A stretch of DNA of 58,848 bases from Paraphysomonas bandaiensis (lineage: Eukaryota > Chrysophyceae). The notes beneath the pieces were generated by a model that did no database searches, was not told the DNA's origin, and saw only the letters and a program-made list of their open reading frames with translations. The position numbers and the translations under genes are program-made. The stretch covers positions 1-58,848 of the forward strand of contig CBFFRP010000331.1 in assembly GCA_965644295.1 (NCBI GenBank), in the 5' to 3' direction. Of this stretch, positions 34,101 to 45,200 are shown one piece after another (positions within the stretch are counted from its first letter, which is position 1; each line of letters opens with the position of its first letter).

Positions 34101-35919
34101 AATCAAGGGAGCTAGGAGGTTGAGACTTTGATGGGCTCTGATTCGACGGGTTGTAGTAAGCTGCACCGATATCAATGGAGCTAGGAGGTTTGGACCTTTC
34201 AGGACTCTGATCCGATGGGTAGGACGAAGGCAGTGAGGAGAAAGCTGCACTGTCACCAATGGAGCTAGGAGGTTGGGACCTTGATGGGCTCTGGTTTGAT
34301 GGGTTGTAGAAAGCTGCACCGCTATGAATGGAGGTAGAAGGTTGGGGCCTGGGTGGACTCTGATCCAATGGATTGGTGGAAGGTAGTGAAGAGAGATCTA
34401 CATTGTCACTAATGGAGTTAGGAGGTTTGGACCTTTCAGGACTCTGATCCGATGGGTAGGACGAAGGTAGTGAGGAGAAAGCTGCACCATCACCAATGGA
34501 GCTAGGAGGTTGGGACCTTGATGGGCTCTGGTTTGATGGGTTGTAGAAAGCTGCACCGCTATGAATGGAGGTAGAAGGTTGGGACCTGGATGGGCTCTGA
34601 TCCAATGGGTTGGTGGAAGGTAGGGAAGAGAGATCTACATTGTCACTAATGGAGTTAAGAGGTTTGGACCTTTCAGGACTCTGATCCGATGGGTAGGACG
34701 AAGGTAGTGAGGAGAAAGCTGCACCATCACCAATGGAGCTAGGAGGTTGGGACCTTGATGGGCTCTGGTTTGATGGGTTGTAGAAAGCTGCACCGCTATG
34801 AATGGAGGTAGAAGGTTGGGACCTGGATGGGCTCTGATCCAATGGATTGGTGGAAGGTAGTGAAGAGAGATCTACATTGTCACTAATGGAGTTAGGAGGT
34901 TTGGACCTTTCAGGACTCTGATCCGATGGGTAGGACGAAGGTAGTGAGGAGAAAGCTGCACCATCACCAATGGAGCTAGGAGGTTGGGACCTTGATGGGC
35001 TCTGGTTTGATGGGTTGTAGAAAGCTGCACCGCTATGAATGGAGGTAGAAGGTTGGGACCTGGATGGGCTCTGATCCAATGGATTGGTGGAAGGTAGTGA
35101 AGAGAGATCTACATTGTCACTAATGGAGTTAGGAGGTTTGGACCTTTCAGGACTCTGATCCGATGGGTAGGAAGATTCAGATGCACCACCATGATGACGA
35201 GAATAGGACGTATGTTGTCCACGCGGTCTATAGTGTCTTTCGTCAGAATCACAAAGACTATAAGAGGAATAGGGTTGGATAGAAGCACGAGTCATATTCT
35301 TATTAGCGGATGAATTGACAAGGTATGTATCACATTCCGGGTGGTGAAGGCGGGAATTAACAGGGTACTTGAAAATCGTACAAATACTACCAACATTAGT
35401 GGCACTAACTGGCAGTACAGATTTGTCCCTATGCCATGTAGGACTGTCATAAGCTGTTGTGGACTTGAAAAGACATGATTCTCCCTTTCCATAATGGGCC
35501 CGCCTCCCAGATGAAGGTCCACGGGCATTAAAATTAAAGTCGGAGTGATCACACGAGGAAGTTCTACCCCTAAATGTTGAAATATTGCGGTGAAAATTCG
35601 GAGATACGTCCGCTTTATATAGCTTGGTAGGGGTACACGGCAAGGAGCTACTTTTCGTGTCAGTATCCCCACTCCCATAACGGAAATCAGTCGAATTTGA
35701 CCCAACCCACTCATTCCCTTTCCTGCAATTTACGAGACGAAGTAGCTCTTGCTTCAAATGAAACGGAAGCTCCAACGTCTCATTTTCATAAATAAGAGCA
35801 TTGCGGAGGCCGTCGACTGTAACGAAATAGTTTTCTGCCAAATACGCATCATACACAGCAAAGTGGTCGGTCAAATCCAGGTTTCGAACAGCTTCTTGTA
35901 AGAGTAATTTGATATCCAT
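28114..35919 (-). CDS. Phosphoinositide phospholipase C with giant QSP-repeat N-terminal extension, 2455 aa
   Basis: Hydrolyses PIP2 to IP3 and diacylglycerol (family role). Nine exons: 30879-35919, 30691-30822, 30205-30643, 29997-30149, 29553-29947, 28958-29498, 28619-28892, 28457-28567, 28114-28395 (7368 nt). Exon 1 codes for 1680 residues: a folded-looking start ([20 protein letters not shown], possibly SAM-like), a Ser-rich stretch, about 42 QSP-type repeats, and an acidic Ser-rich region. Then come PH (about 1672-1790), EF-hands ([24 protein letters not shown]), X domain with both catalytic histidines ([15 protein letters not shown]), short acidic X-Y linker, Y domain ([16 protein letters not shown]) and C2 ([15 protein letters not shown]). 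The order matches PLC-delta, which is normally about 750 residues. The splice from exon 1 into the PH domain is direct ([16 protein letters not shown]). Confidence 0.85.
31880..35175 (-). repeat. Coding minisatellite with higher-order periods 237 and 321 bp
   Basis: About 42 units of roughly 24-27 codons built on [17 protein letters not shown], inside PLC exon 1. In the 5' part of the gene three units form a 79-residue super-repeat (CTACATTGTCACTAATGGAG at about 34637, 34874, 35111). In the middle four units form a 107-residue super-repeat (CTGGGTTATTGATGGGCTCT at about 32698, 33019, 33340). The 3' units are more diverged. All changes keep frame. Confidence 0.9.
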
Positions 35920-36692
35920 GTTATTTCCCTAGTAGCATATTCTCTGTCCAGTGTCTGTTAATAAATTGAAATCAATACAGTACAGTAGCCTCTAATAAAC
36001 TTTAACGAGCGAATTTAATTGAGATCAAATGAATTGTCGAGAAGGGTTGACTCCATAGCATCGCTCACAGTTCATAACTATCGAATAAACAGCCAAATCC
36101 TTATGAATATAGGTGAATACTATTGGGATAGAGGTAACTTAACAGTGTCCTCTCGATGATGCGGAAGAGAATATGAATGGCATGAAATATTCCACAGATA
36201 TGGTGATGATTGATGTCGGCCATATATATCTTCAATCCACATGCTCTGCTCCTGTGTACACATTTGATGCCATTGGGGGTAATTTTGCAGATTGAAGAAG
36301 ATAGTCCTACGTAGTCTATACGTAATCGTCGTAAATGTAAAATCGTCCTGATTGGGATTACGACGAAAAAGTAAAAAGTTTGTGTAGAATGTGGTTAAAA
36401 AATTCAACGGATTTATAGAGGTATTTTTCTCTGTTGCGAGAGTGTTGCTGTGTAGCTTCTTGTATACAGCAGCATATACAGCGGTATATACCGGTATATG
36501 CTGTTCCGCTGCACAGAATCGCCGCTAGTATGTAGCGGTTGCAGTGTGGAGAACATGCCATGTTTGTGTGCGGTGCGTGTGTGAACAATAGCTGCAGTGC
36601 CTCTGTGCTATAGTGCAACACATTGCATAGCATCCATCTACTGAATCAAACAATTCCAAATATAGTCATCACTGCTCCTCCTATTGTACCCA
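35920..36692. promoter_or_regulatory. Shared upstream region of divergent PLC / four-domain protein genes
   Basis: 773 bp between ATGs. Contains a GTATATACCGGTATATGC palindrome-rich patch at about 36480-36500. No defensible promoter motif; minus frames at 36120-36633 are not convincing. Confidence 0.35.
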
Positions 36693-37874
36693 ATGTTTTC
36701 TAAGCTCGCTACGATTTCCCTTACACTCCTTGCCAATCTCTCTCTGATTGCGGGTCAAAGCACAGTCACTGTATGTTGCATACCCTCTGCTTTTGCACGT
36801 CTCATATGTTCCCTCAGGTGCAATTGGAAGTATCGGGGTCGGCTTATGAGGTCAACTTCATGCCAGATTCAGAGCCAGTCACTGATGTTGCAAGAAATTT
36901 CTGCATCCGCCACGCTGACACTCTTGGCTATACCCCAGAGAACCCCCTCACTGACGCCAATCTTCCTGACTGCGTGAACCCCATCGCCACCTACTTGGAA
37001 CAGGCTGTGATCAGAAGCAAACAGGAGAAGGCCGCCCCACCAGCTGCAGCTCCATCTGGCCTCTTTGTGGTAAATTATTGAAGGTTGTAAGTTGTTTTGT
37101 TATAAGTGTTTTTGCAGACTCAGTTGACTGTTGGTGACAACACCTACGAGATTAGATTCAGACCCGAATCGGAGCCTGTCACTGATGTTGCGAGAAATTT
37201 CTGTATTCAGAATGCGGCAACTCTTGGCTATACCCCCGAGAACCCCCTCACTGACGCCAACCTCGGGGACTGCGTAAACCCTATCGCCAACTACCTGAGA
37301 CAGTCCTTCCTCCAGAACCAGCAGAAGAGAAATACGGCTGCTGAGGGTGATATCTTTAAGGTTTGTTCGATTGTTTAAACTGTGTATTGTTGATATATGC
37401 GATATTTTCTAGACCGAAATGACTGTTGGAGCCAATACGTATGCCGTTACCTTTAGGCCCAAGTCAGAACCTGTGACTGATGTCGCACGAAACTTTTGCA
37501 TTCGTCACGCCGACACACTAGGATATACTGCTGAAAACCCTCTTACTGATGATAATCTCGCTGGTTGCGTAAACCCCATCGCTACCTATTTACAACAGGC
37601 TGTTCTGCGCGACCAGCAGGAGCGTGGATCTCCCAACCCTCTCGCGGTGCGTCTGACTGTGGCTGGCAACACTTTTGAGGTCACGTTCCACCCGGAGTCC
37701 GAGCCTGTCGGGGCGGTTGCCCGAAACTTTTGCATTCGGAATGCCGATACCCTGGGTTATACTCCTGAGAACCCTTTGACTGACGACAATATCGCCGGCT
37801 GTGTTGACCCAGTCGCAAACTTCCTTCAGCAGCAAGCACTAAGTGCCGGAAGACAGATCGTTCAGACTGCTTAG
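36693..37874 (+). CDS. Secreted protein of four tandem VARNFC domains, 344 aa
   Basis: Four exons: 36693-36770, 36818-37069, 37118-37360, 37413-37874 (1035 nt), every junction in phase 0. Exon 1 is the signal peptide (MFSKLATISLTLLANLSLIA). Exons 2 and 3 each encode one domain; exon 4 encodes two. Each domain (about 70-80 residues) has a beta-like start (LTVGDNTYEIRF), the core EPVTDVARNFC, then LGYTPENPLTDANL, a second Cys in DCVNPIA and a helix (YLQQAVLRDQQ). Two Cys per domain suggest one disulphide each. The xxVARxFC motif is known to me as an appended domain in algal and stramenopile secreted or transferase proteins (recollection). No catalytic motif; probably a binding or structural role outside the cell. 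Confidence 0.8.
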
Positions 37875-38344
37875 ATGAACCTGCGGTTATGATTCGCTAC
37901 TTTAAACTGGTGGGGTACAAGTGTTTGTTCTGTAGGATAGAAATGCCTGCAGTATACTTCTTCTCTCTAGTACGCAACGAATAAACTGTTACTAGCGTCA
38001 CTATTTTTAGTGGTTAGTGATTTTACCAATAGCCTCATATGAATCAAGGTAATTAAATAATAAGCTTGGCTTGATAAATATGTAGTGGCTTGAAAGAAAA
38101 ATATTTGTTTTGTGGTGTGTGTTCTGAATTATCCCTATCCGAGCGTTTGACTAGTTTGAAACCTGTAGCAGCCACACGAGTTTTCCAACGTATTAAATTA
38201 TACACGCACACACAATATGACAACGAAAAAAAGTGTTTTCAATTTCTTTTCATCTATATTCTGTGACAAAAATATTGCTGTATCACTTTTCTTTAGTTAT
38301 AATATCTTGTGTATTTCTACTCCCATTTCTACTACTTCCAATCT
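37875..38344. other. 3' flank, no feature
   Basis: AT-rich; nothing recognised before the short element. Confidence 0.4.
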
Positions 38345-38660
38345 TGCTACTAGTATATCCTTCTATTTGACGCTACGGAGGCTGCTTGTGCGTCGCCGCA
38401 AGCACCAAGGTGTGACCACCTCCGCTCTCTGTCCTTATGGCGAATTAGCCCGGATGCTTGATTTTTCAGCAGGTAGCCCAAACCCCGGATGCCCTTGACG
38501 TGGGCCCATTCCCGGATGCCTGTTTATTCGTCATGGCTCAATGACGTCTACACAACAAGTGAAAATTACTTGTGTCCCTTGTACCACACAAGTATTTGGC
38601 TCTGAGTGGGTAGAACGTTATCTGCTGACTATATATATATATATGCAGCTCACGTTAGTT
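38345..38660 (-). mobile_element. Short SINE-like element, partial
   Basis: Hairpin block at 38381-38420 with the adjacent TATCCTTCTATTTGACGCTA, and a body with AGCCCGGATGCTTGATTTTT, GCCCTTGACGTGGGCCC, CTTGTACCACACAAGTATTT and CTGCTGACTATATATA as in the 25.4-kb copy. The far tail (TTGCTAAT) is missing here. Confidence 0.65.
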
Positions 38661-39389
38661 CCCCAGAAATTAATAATAATTGCGTTGTTTAAACATAACA
38701 ACGTTACTTTTAGTATCTACTATCCACCAACAAAACATGGTAAAATCACTTTACCAGATTTGGGCATCACATCGACTTTTATCTCCCAGAGCACCACGAA
38801 AAAGCGCGAGTCTGACTTTGCTGAGGAATGTTAGTATATACATGATAATATATTCGTATTATCTCATTAATTATTCATGAAAGAAGTAGACTTTTGAACT
38901 GCTGCTTTATTCAAGTAACGGTCAAAATTTAATACCGTAAAGCACTGCTTATAATTGCTTAACAATATAATAATATATATATTATATTAGTAAGCAACAT
39001 ATTATATATATATTAGATAGCGCTGTACACTTACTTGTAACAGGGAATAATGCTCATAACACGTCAATATAATGTTACAGTATTATATAGAAAGATGGTC
39101 CCCACATATTATTAATAACCCCCCTATCGTTTTAATTGAAATTATTTTTTAAAATTGTAATTTCCATTACTCTAGGTACACTCCAATACTGCCCTGATCC
39201 CAAATCAGGCCTAATATAGATATATATCTTTTAACCAAATAATGTTGTAAAATGACATGAATTATAACTAATGTGAAACGAAAGTATTAATAGAGGGTGT
39301 ACATCGGATCTGGTTGTAGTTTAATAGAAAGCGAGTAGACCAAGGAAAGACTACTAACTTCCCTGCTAAACAACAGCAGGAGGGTACAG
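38661..39389. other. Intergenic AT-rich DNA
   Basis: 38745-38790 (AAATCACTTTACCAGATTTG) matches the patch at 14905-14945. Palindromic TA runs near 38970-39015. No gene. Confidence 0.45.
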
Positions 39390-40260
39390 TAGTTATACTT
39401 AACCGCGGGTATAATAAGGAGGTATATTATCCCGTCTCAAAATATATAACGAGGACGAAAAGCCCAAATTGCAAAATTTAAGCGCTTCGTACTCCTTATC
39501 CCTAAAGGATATATTATTATAGTAGATTATCCTCATGATAATATGTTGAAAACTTCATATATCTAGAATGTATTGCTATTTCTAGCTTACTTACTGTAGA
39601 AAAAAATAGATGCTCCCTGATTAACATCAAGAAAACTAAAGAAAAATCATAATATATATCCAGTTTTAATTCAATGGGATCTATACACAAGCTTATAGCG
39701 AATGGTAACTCAAAACAATAAATAACAAATTTTACTAATAACTACAACAAATCTACCCTTACCACAGAAGAATACTGAGGGAATAGCACCTGCAAGGTAT
39801 TAATTTGTATATAAGTTTGATGACTGTAAAAAAATGTACTCGCTCAAGGCTTCTTCTTGTTGTTGGCACCATCATCACGTTTATATACAACACGCTATAT
39901 ACCTCTACTAGTGCAATGATAGACTCGAAGAATAGTGTATGTACAATATGAGGCACACAAACCTGGTAAGCATGACGGGACCCCAAGAAACCTGAAAGGA
40001 CAGGGGGTGCAACTACTCCAAATCACCGTCAGCATCAGATATGGCATACGAACTCCTGCAGTGTTATTATTATTGAAGTTATTGTGAAGTCCTGGTTTCA
40101 GTGATAATAGAACGCTCGCACAAACATCATTATGATCTTCTACATCAGACGAAGGATAGAATACAACTTGGGGTGTTTAATGATCGGCATTGCAATGTTG
40201 GCTCATCATTGTGAAATAATCATATACTAATGACTGTCAATATCATCATAATTAAGAGCG
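39390..40260 (+). repeat. Long dispersed repeat, about 0.9 kb
   Basis: Colinear, diverged match to 57150-57850: shared ATACTTAACCGCGGGTATAA, TCCTTATCCCTA, TTATCCTCATGAT, then much later CATTATGATCTTCTACA and ATGACTGTCAATATCATCAT. No open frame; either an old non-coding transposon or duplicated intergenic DNA. Confidence 0.6.
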
Positions 40261-40594
40261 TCTGTTCCAACCGAGTATTGAAGTTGAATACTCTACATTC
40301 GCCCGGTGCTACCATGAGCGTTTCGTTGAACCCTAATCAGGTCAAAAAATCACTTCTTTCGAGATAAAATAGGATGACGTCGAAACCATTGTAACCATAA
40401 TTTATTATAATTGAAATAAATACTGCTATTTAAGGCTCTCGCGTATTAAAAATATTAAGATATGAATTCACTGCAGGGTACCACCATGAATAGCATGAAA
40501 AAGCGTACGTAATATATTAAAGTGGCGATTAACATGCCACTGTATACACAGCTATGTACACATTGTGGGATGAAGAATGGGCAAAATAATATGC

Positions 40595-41356
40595 TTAATG
40601 AGGAGTTCGCATCACTATCTCTCGGAAATTCAAAACTCCATGGGTGGAGGATGGGCCACAGTCAAAGAGGGTGTCTTCACTCTCCCCTGAGAGCACTTCC
40701 CAATCTACATCGCTGCAATCTTGGTGCTGATCAGACTCTATTCCTTGTACAGGGTCATCAGCACGTGATTTGCTACCATCGGCTGCGGCGGAGGAATCTT
40801 GGACCGATGGGTTCGATGTCTTGCTGTCACATAAACACCAGCTGCCCACAGGGGAGTCCACCTCAACCTCCATGTCGACATCCATGTCCTCTTGTTTATT
40901 CGAGGGTATCTCAGGCGGCGCAAGCCACCCCTCAATGCCGTTACATAGCTCCAAATCCGGTTGATGGTCTTCCACACGTTGTCCGTCAAATGCCATAGCA
41001 CTCAAAATATCGCAACAAGCGTCCCAACTCTTGTGAGAGTTCCATAGAATCTTGATCTTCTCCCTGTCGATCGTCGGATATAACCGAAGGAGATCATCTA
41101 GTGATCGTGTGTGTTTGCATTCTTCTCTGCTTTCAGTCATATCTTCCCTGCTATTCCCACAGGAAAATACATTCACTACCTTGTCTGCTTCATCCTCTTT
41201 ATGGGTCTCGTTATCAATGCTTTCATTTTTCTTACTGCTGGATGTGAAGCGAGGAAATTTCAGTTTCGTTGAAGAAACGATACTTCCCAGTCGCTTCTCT
41301 CCGCTAAACAATTTCAGACGATGATGATGATCTTCAATGGAGGAAAATGAAAACAT
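40595..41356 (-). CDS. CUE-like ubiquitin-binding protein, 253 aa
   Basis: Single-exon gene. Residues about 85-125 (SLDDLLRLYPTIDREKIKIL...DACCDILSAM) fit the CUE pattern: hydrophobic helix, L-x-P turn, second helix and final di-hydrophobic helix that binds ubiquitin. N-terminal 80 residues are basic and Ser/Lys-rich. After the domain the chain is acidic and probably disordered (DMDVDMEVEVDSP; SDVDWEVLSGESED). No membrane segment. The CUE fold implies a role in ubiquitin recognition, trafficking or degradation, but the partner is unknown. Divergent from the PH-Sec6 gene 856 bp away. Confidence 0.6.
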   Translation of the reverse strand: MFSFSSIEDHHHRLKLFSGEKRLGSIVSSTKLKFPRFTSSSKKNESIDNETHKEDEADKVVNVFSCGNSREDMTESREECKHTRSLDDLLRLYPTIDREKIKILWNSHKSWDACCDILSAMAFDGQRVEDHQPDLELCNGIEGWLAPPEIPSNKQEDMDVDMEVEVDSPVGSWCLCDSKTSNPSVQDSSAAADGSKSRADDPVQGIESDQHQDCSDVDWEVLSGESEDTLFDCGPSSTHGVLNFREIVMRTPH

Positions 41357-42212
41357 ATTCAGTTCGATTGCGGTTAATTGAATAAAAATTCAACGAATTT
41401 TATTAAATTTTATCGAACTTTCTTCAGTTTGCTCCAATTTGCCTTTAGAGAGCGTGCTTATAATTCCTCACAGCTATAGAGGCTCAAGTGAGGTGTGGTT
41501 ACTCGGGGACTACCCGCATACTGACACTCCAAGCGGGATTGGTATATATCGACACTATGTCCACGGTCTAGTTGATATAACGTAATTGACTCTTTCCTAT
41601 GAAAGTATACGTATGAAGAAAATCTCCTCAAACCACATGCGAACAGAGGAGTAAAATTCCACCTACGTAATTTTCAATATAAAAAATCGTTCCCAGGAGC
41701 TTCTTTTCTTCCTTCCCTTTCGTTCTCATTCTTCTTTTATTCTTCAGCCCTACACTCGGTATACGGTATAAGGTATACGGTATAGGCGGTGGGACCAATG
41801 ATGACAATGATGTTCTATCCATGATCTGGTGATGGTGAGGATAATGAAACTACCACTGCATTTGTAGGTATGATAATACACTGTATTATCTTGTGACATA
41901 TTTTTTGTGTAGATTTGCGGGTATCTTGTACAGTGTGTAGTGTGTATATGTCTAGTATACCAGTGCCTTTGTTGTGTTGGTGTGTAGCAGGCATATCATT
42001 CACATCATAAGGCACTGCTGCTTATATAATTCATACAATCCCATTTAGTCGTCTCGCAATACGCAACATCTCTTGGCAAGCGTATCCATCGACTGTGTCC
42101 CTGCTATTGCAATACATAAGTCACTCCTGAAGATTTCTTATTCTGTCGTCCACACGTTCCAAACAATCAAATCAGATGACTGCACCGCACACTTGAATCA
42201 CTCAACTTCACA
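41357..42212. promoter_or_regulatory. Shared upstream region of CUE and PH-Sec6 genes
   Basis: Contains GGTATACGGTATAAGGTATA repeats at about 41759-41790 and T-rich tracts. No motif can be assigned. Confidence 0.3.
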
Positions 42213-45200
42213 ATGTCGAAAAAGGAAAAGGCTCAAGTTCATTCCGGTACGGTCAAACACCCTTTTAAACTATACATGCGTCATTGTTTTTCAGGTTATC
42301 GAAGTGCAGTGTTTAGTACAGATACATCTGGCTGTATCGCCTTGGGGGGGATTTTAAGTAAGAAAAACTCTCATGGCTACTGGCAAAAGCGCTATTTTTA
42401 TTTCAATAATGAGTTTTTGATATATAAAAAAGACAAAGGTTCATCGGACATTAAAGGAGTAATAGATTTAGGAGAATTAGCTAAATACAATTCCTGTGGA
42501 CGAGGAGAGCTGTCTCTGGTGATGAAAGGAGGTGAGGTGTTGGACTTGAAGGGGTCAGACGAGTACGAAATCGCCCAATGGATTGCTGCTATAGAAGAAC
42601 GAATGCAATGGGTAGAAAAAGATTTAGAAATAATTAATGCCTCTCATGAGCTACCTGGAGACCCTCTGATCGCTCCCGATACGCTGTTAGTGTCTGGTTG
42701 GTTGATGAAGAAGAGTCCGCATCCCTATGGCGGTATGCAGGAACGGTTTGTAAGAGTGGAAGGGACCTATTTAAAGTATTTTAAGAATGAAGGGAGGGAC
42801 AAAGATGCCCTTGGGAGTGTCAGTTTGGAGACAGCGGACTGGGTGCGACCATATGACAGTTCTCCAGGTGAGTGGGAGCGTGGAGAAGTGGTGTGAATTG
42901 AGTTGGGGTACATATTTACTTCTGTTCAGCTATAGGCACACCTTTATAAGTATCTCGTTTTTTATACAATTTTCATTCAATGTATCTTTGTGAGCGTCCA
43001 CATAGTTAGCATTACGTATGTTGTGATATGTATCTTTATATGCAGCTTGCTATGTCGCTTGTCACTTTTGACCTTTATTGGTTGTTTCATTAGTATTTGC
43101 ATTTTTCTTTTTATCTATCATATTATTTATGTTGCATATGTGCGCTTACCTGATTTACTTATCTATTTTATTTTTCATTATGATTGTTTATAAAATGAAT
43201 CTTGTGTTAGCAATATTTGTTGACCTCGTATTGCTTTGTTATAGAGTGCAAGGTTTTTGAGGTACAAGCTCAGAAGAGAGTATTTACATTTCAAGCTGAG
43301 AGCGCCTCCGAAATGCATCGTTGGGTGAGTGGTATTGAGGAAGGAATTAAATGTGCAAAAAAACTACTAGAGCGACACGCTCTAGCAAAGGAGGTCGCCG
43401 CAACACCATTTAGAATACGTTTATTCGATGAAAAAGGGGCCACAGAGTTACGGTCTTTGATACGAGAAGACCTCGAAGAATTGTACCCCACAGATATTCC
43501 CCCTGCAGAAGGGGAAGAGTGGGTGAGAGTAGGTGATCATCTCGTTGCAGCCTGCCAAATTCTCGACTACTTGGATGACCTTCTCATGGAGGTGGCGAAA
43601 GTGACTGGTAGCAAGCCCAAGCCGATGAGGCTAGACGTGTTGGCAGTAGGTTTGCTGGAAATTAATTCCTTTCTAAGTCTTCGCCTAACTCCGGTAGTAA
43701 CGCCTGAGTTAATGGTACCGTCCCAGATCAATCTAGGTGATGTACATAACGTCATTGACTGGCTGACGAATTATCAAGCGCGGTTGAGTGATATTTACTG
43801 CCCTCCACTGGAGCCCGATGGCCCTGATCCCTGTAAGATTTTGCTGATTGCATATTATCGTCTTACTGTCTTTTAGTATCGTTCCCACTAATCGACAATA
43901 TTCCACAACTCTGTGAGTGGTGAGTTTGTCGTCATTTGCTTGCATTCCCGGGTTTATTTTTTATATATATCGCAGGTATGTACGTGGAGCCCCTGGTCTT
44001 GTTGGAGCTGCCACCCACCTCAAAGAACATGCTAAGAAGGTTATCGTTATACGCTAGACCTTCACACATTCATGTTATGACGTAGGTATGGGATACTTTG
44101 GAGGAAAATCCCGCCGAAACACTTGAGACACATCAGGATGGGACCTTCTACACACACGCCCCGACCGACACATGGGAGCTCTTCCACCATCACATCTCCT
44201 TGGCAACGTCGACCAAAGCCCCGTTACTGGAATTTATGGTGGCGGAAACTATTGTCGAAAATATTGAGTTCGTCATACAGTTGATGACATCATACGTAGA
44301 AGTAAGAACTTTTTAGTTTTGAATGTTGCTGGGCCTTACCTCGAAGTTGTAATAGGGCATGTATAAACCGAATCCAGACGCCAATTACAGGGAGATTGAA
44401 CTTGAACTAGTGTGCGGCCTGGTCAACGATCTTCAGCTTCATAAAAACGAGCTTGATGCTGTAACAAAGAAATTCACTTGGTTGGATGAAATAAAGCGCA
44501 GAGTAGGTGAGCATAGTGCATCACTCCACCAGAGTAAATGGCGCCTGACAAGTATTTGTTACAGATGCCCTTTTTGAAGTGGAAGCTGCTAACATAAAGT
44601 ATACAACACTGACTTGTCTTCGGCGCATTTCTGCACTTATCATGGAAGACATCGATGAGCCTCTACAGGAGATTTTCACACCTACATGGTTAGGCACTCC
44701 GCCCCCTACTGAACCTCCAGTAAACCCCTCGAGTCAAATCAGCGTCGCTATTGCAACTATTAATGATTACCTCAACGATCTTAAGCAGTTCGTTGTGTCC
44801 AACAGATACCCGGATGTAAGTTTGTTTACTGCATTTGTTTCATGACAGCTCACTGAACGATGTACAGCTAGTAGATCTGGTGATGGAGGCTCTCGTGATA
44901 CGGTACTTCAGATCGGTCATGAAAATTCAGGATTCACCCTCCCCCACTAAACCTCGAGAAAAGAAGGGCACCATGTTCGGGAAGGAGTTGAGTATCAAGG
45001 GCATGCTTGGACAAGGGCTACGGGCCACAGAGATCTCTGTCACTCTCATTGAGAATGATACGAATGCTATACACGACTTTTTCAAGCCCAAGTCTGACAA
45101 CGTGAAGGCCTACTGGACAGTTCTGGTAAATATTTTCTACCGATATAAGTTCTCTTTGTGATCCAAGGCACTGTTAGGACGACCTAGTGCAACTTCTCAT

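Noticed and set aside
31880-35175. CRISPR-like regular repeats
   Set aside because: Eukaryotic coding minisatellite; the units are protein-coding and diverge gradually, with no unique spacers.
36120-36633. Minus frames upstream of PLC
   Set aside because: No homology, no splice support and they lie in the shared promoter region.
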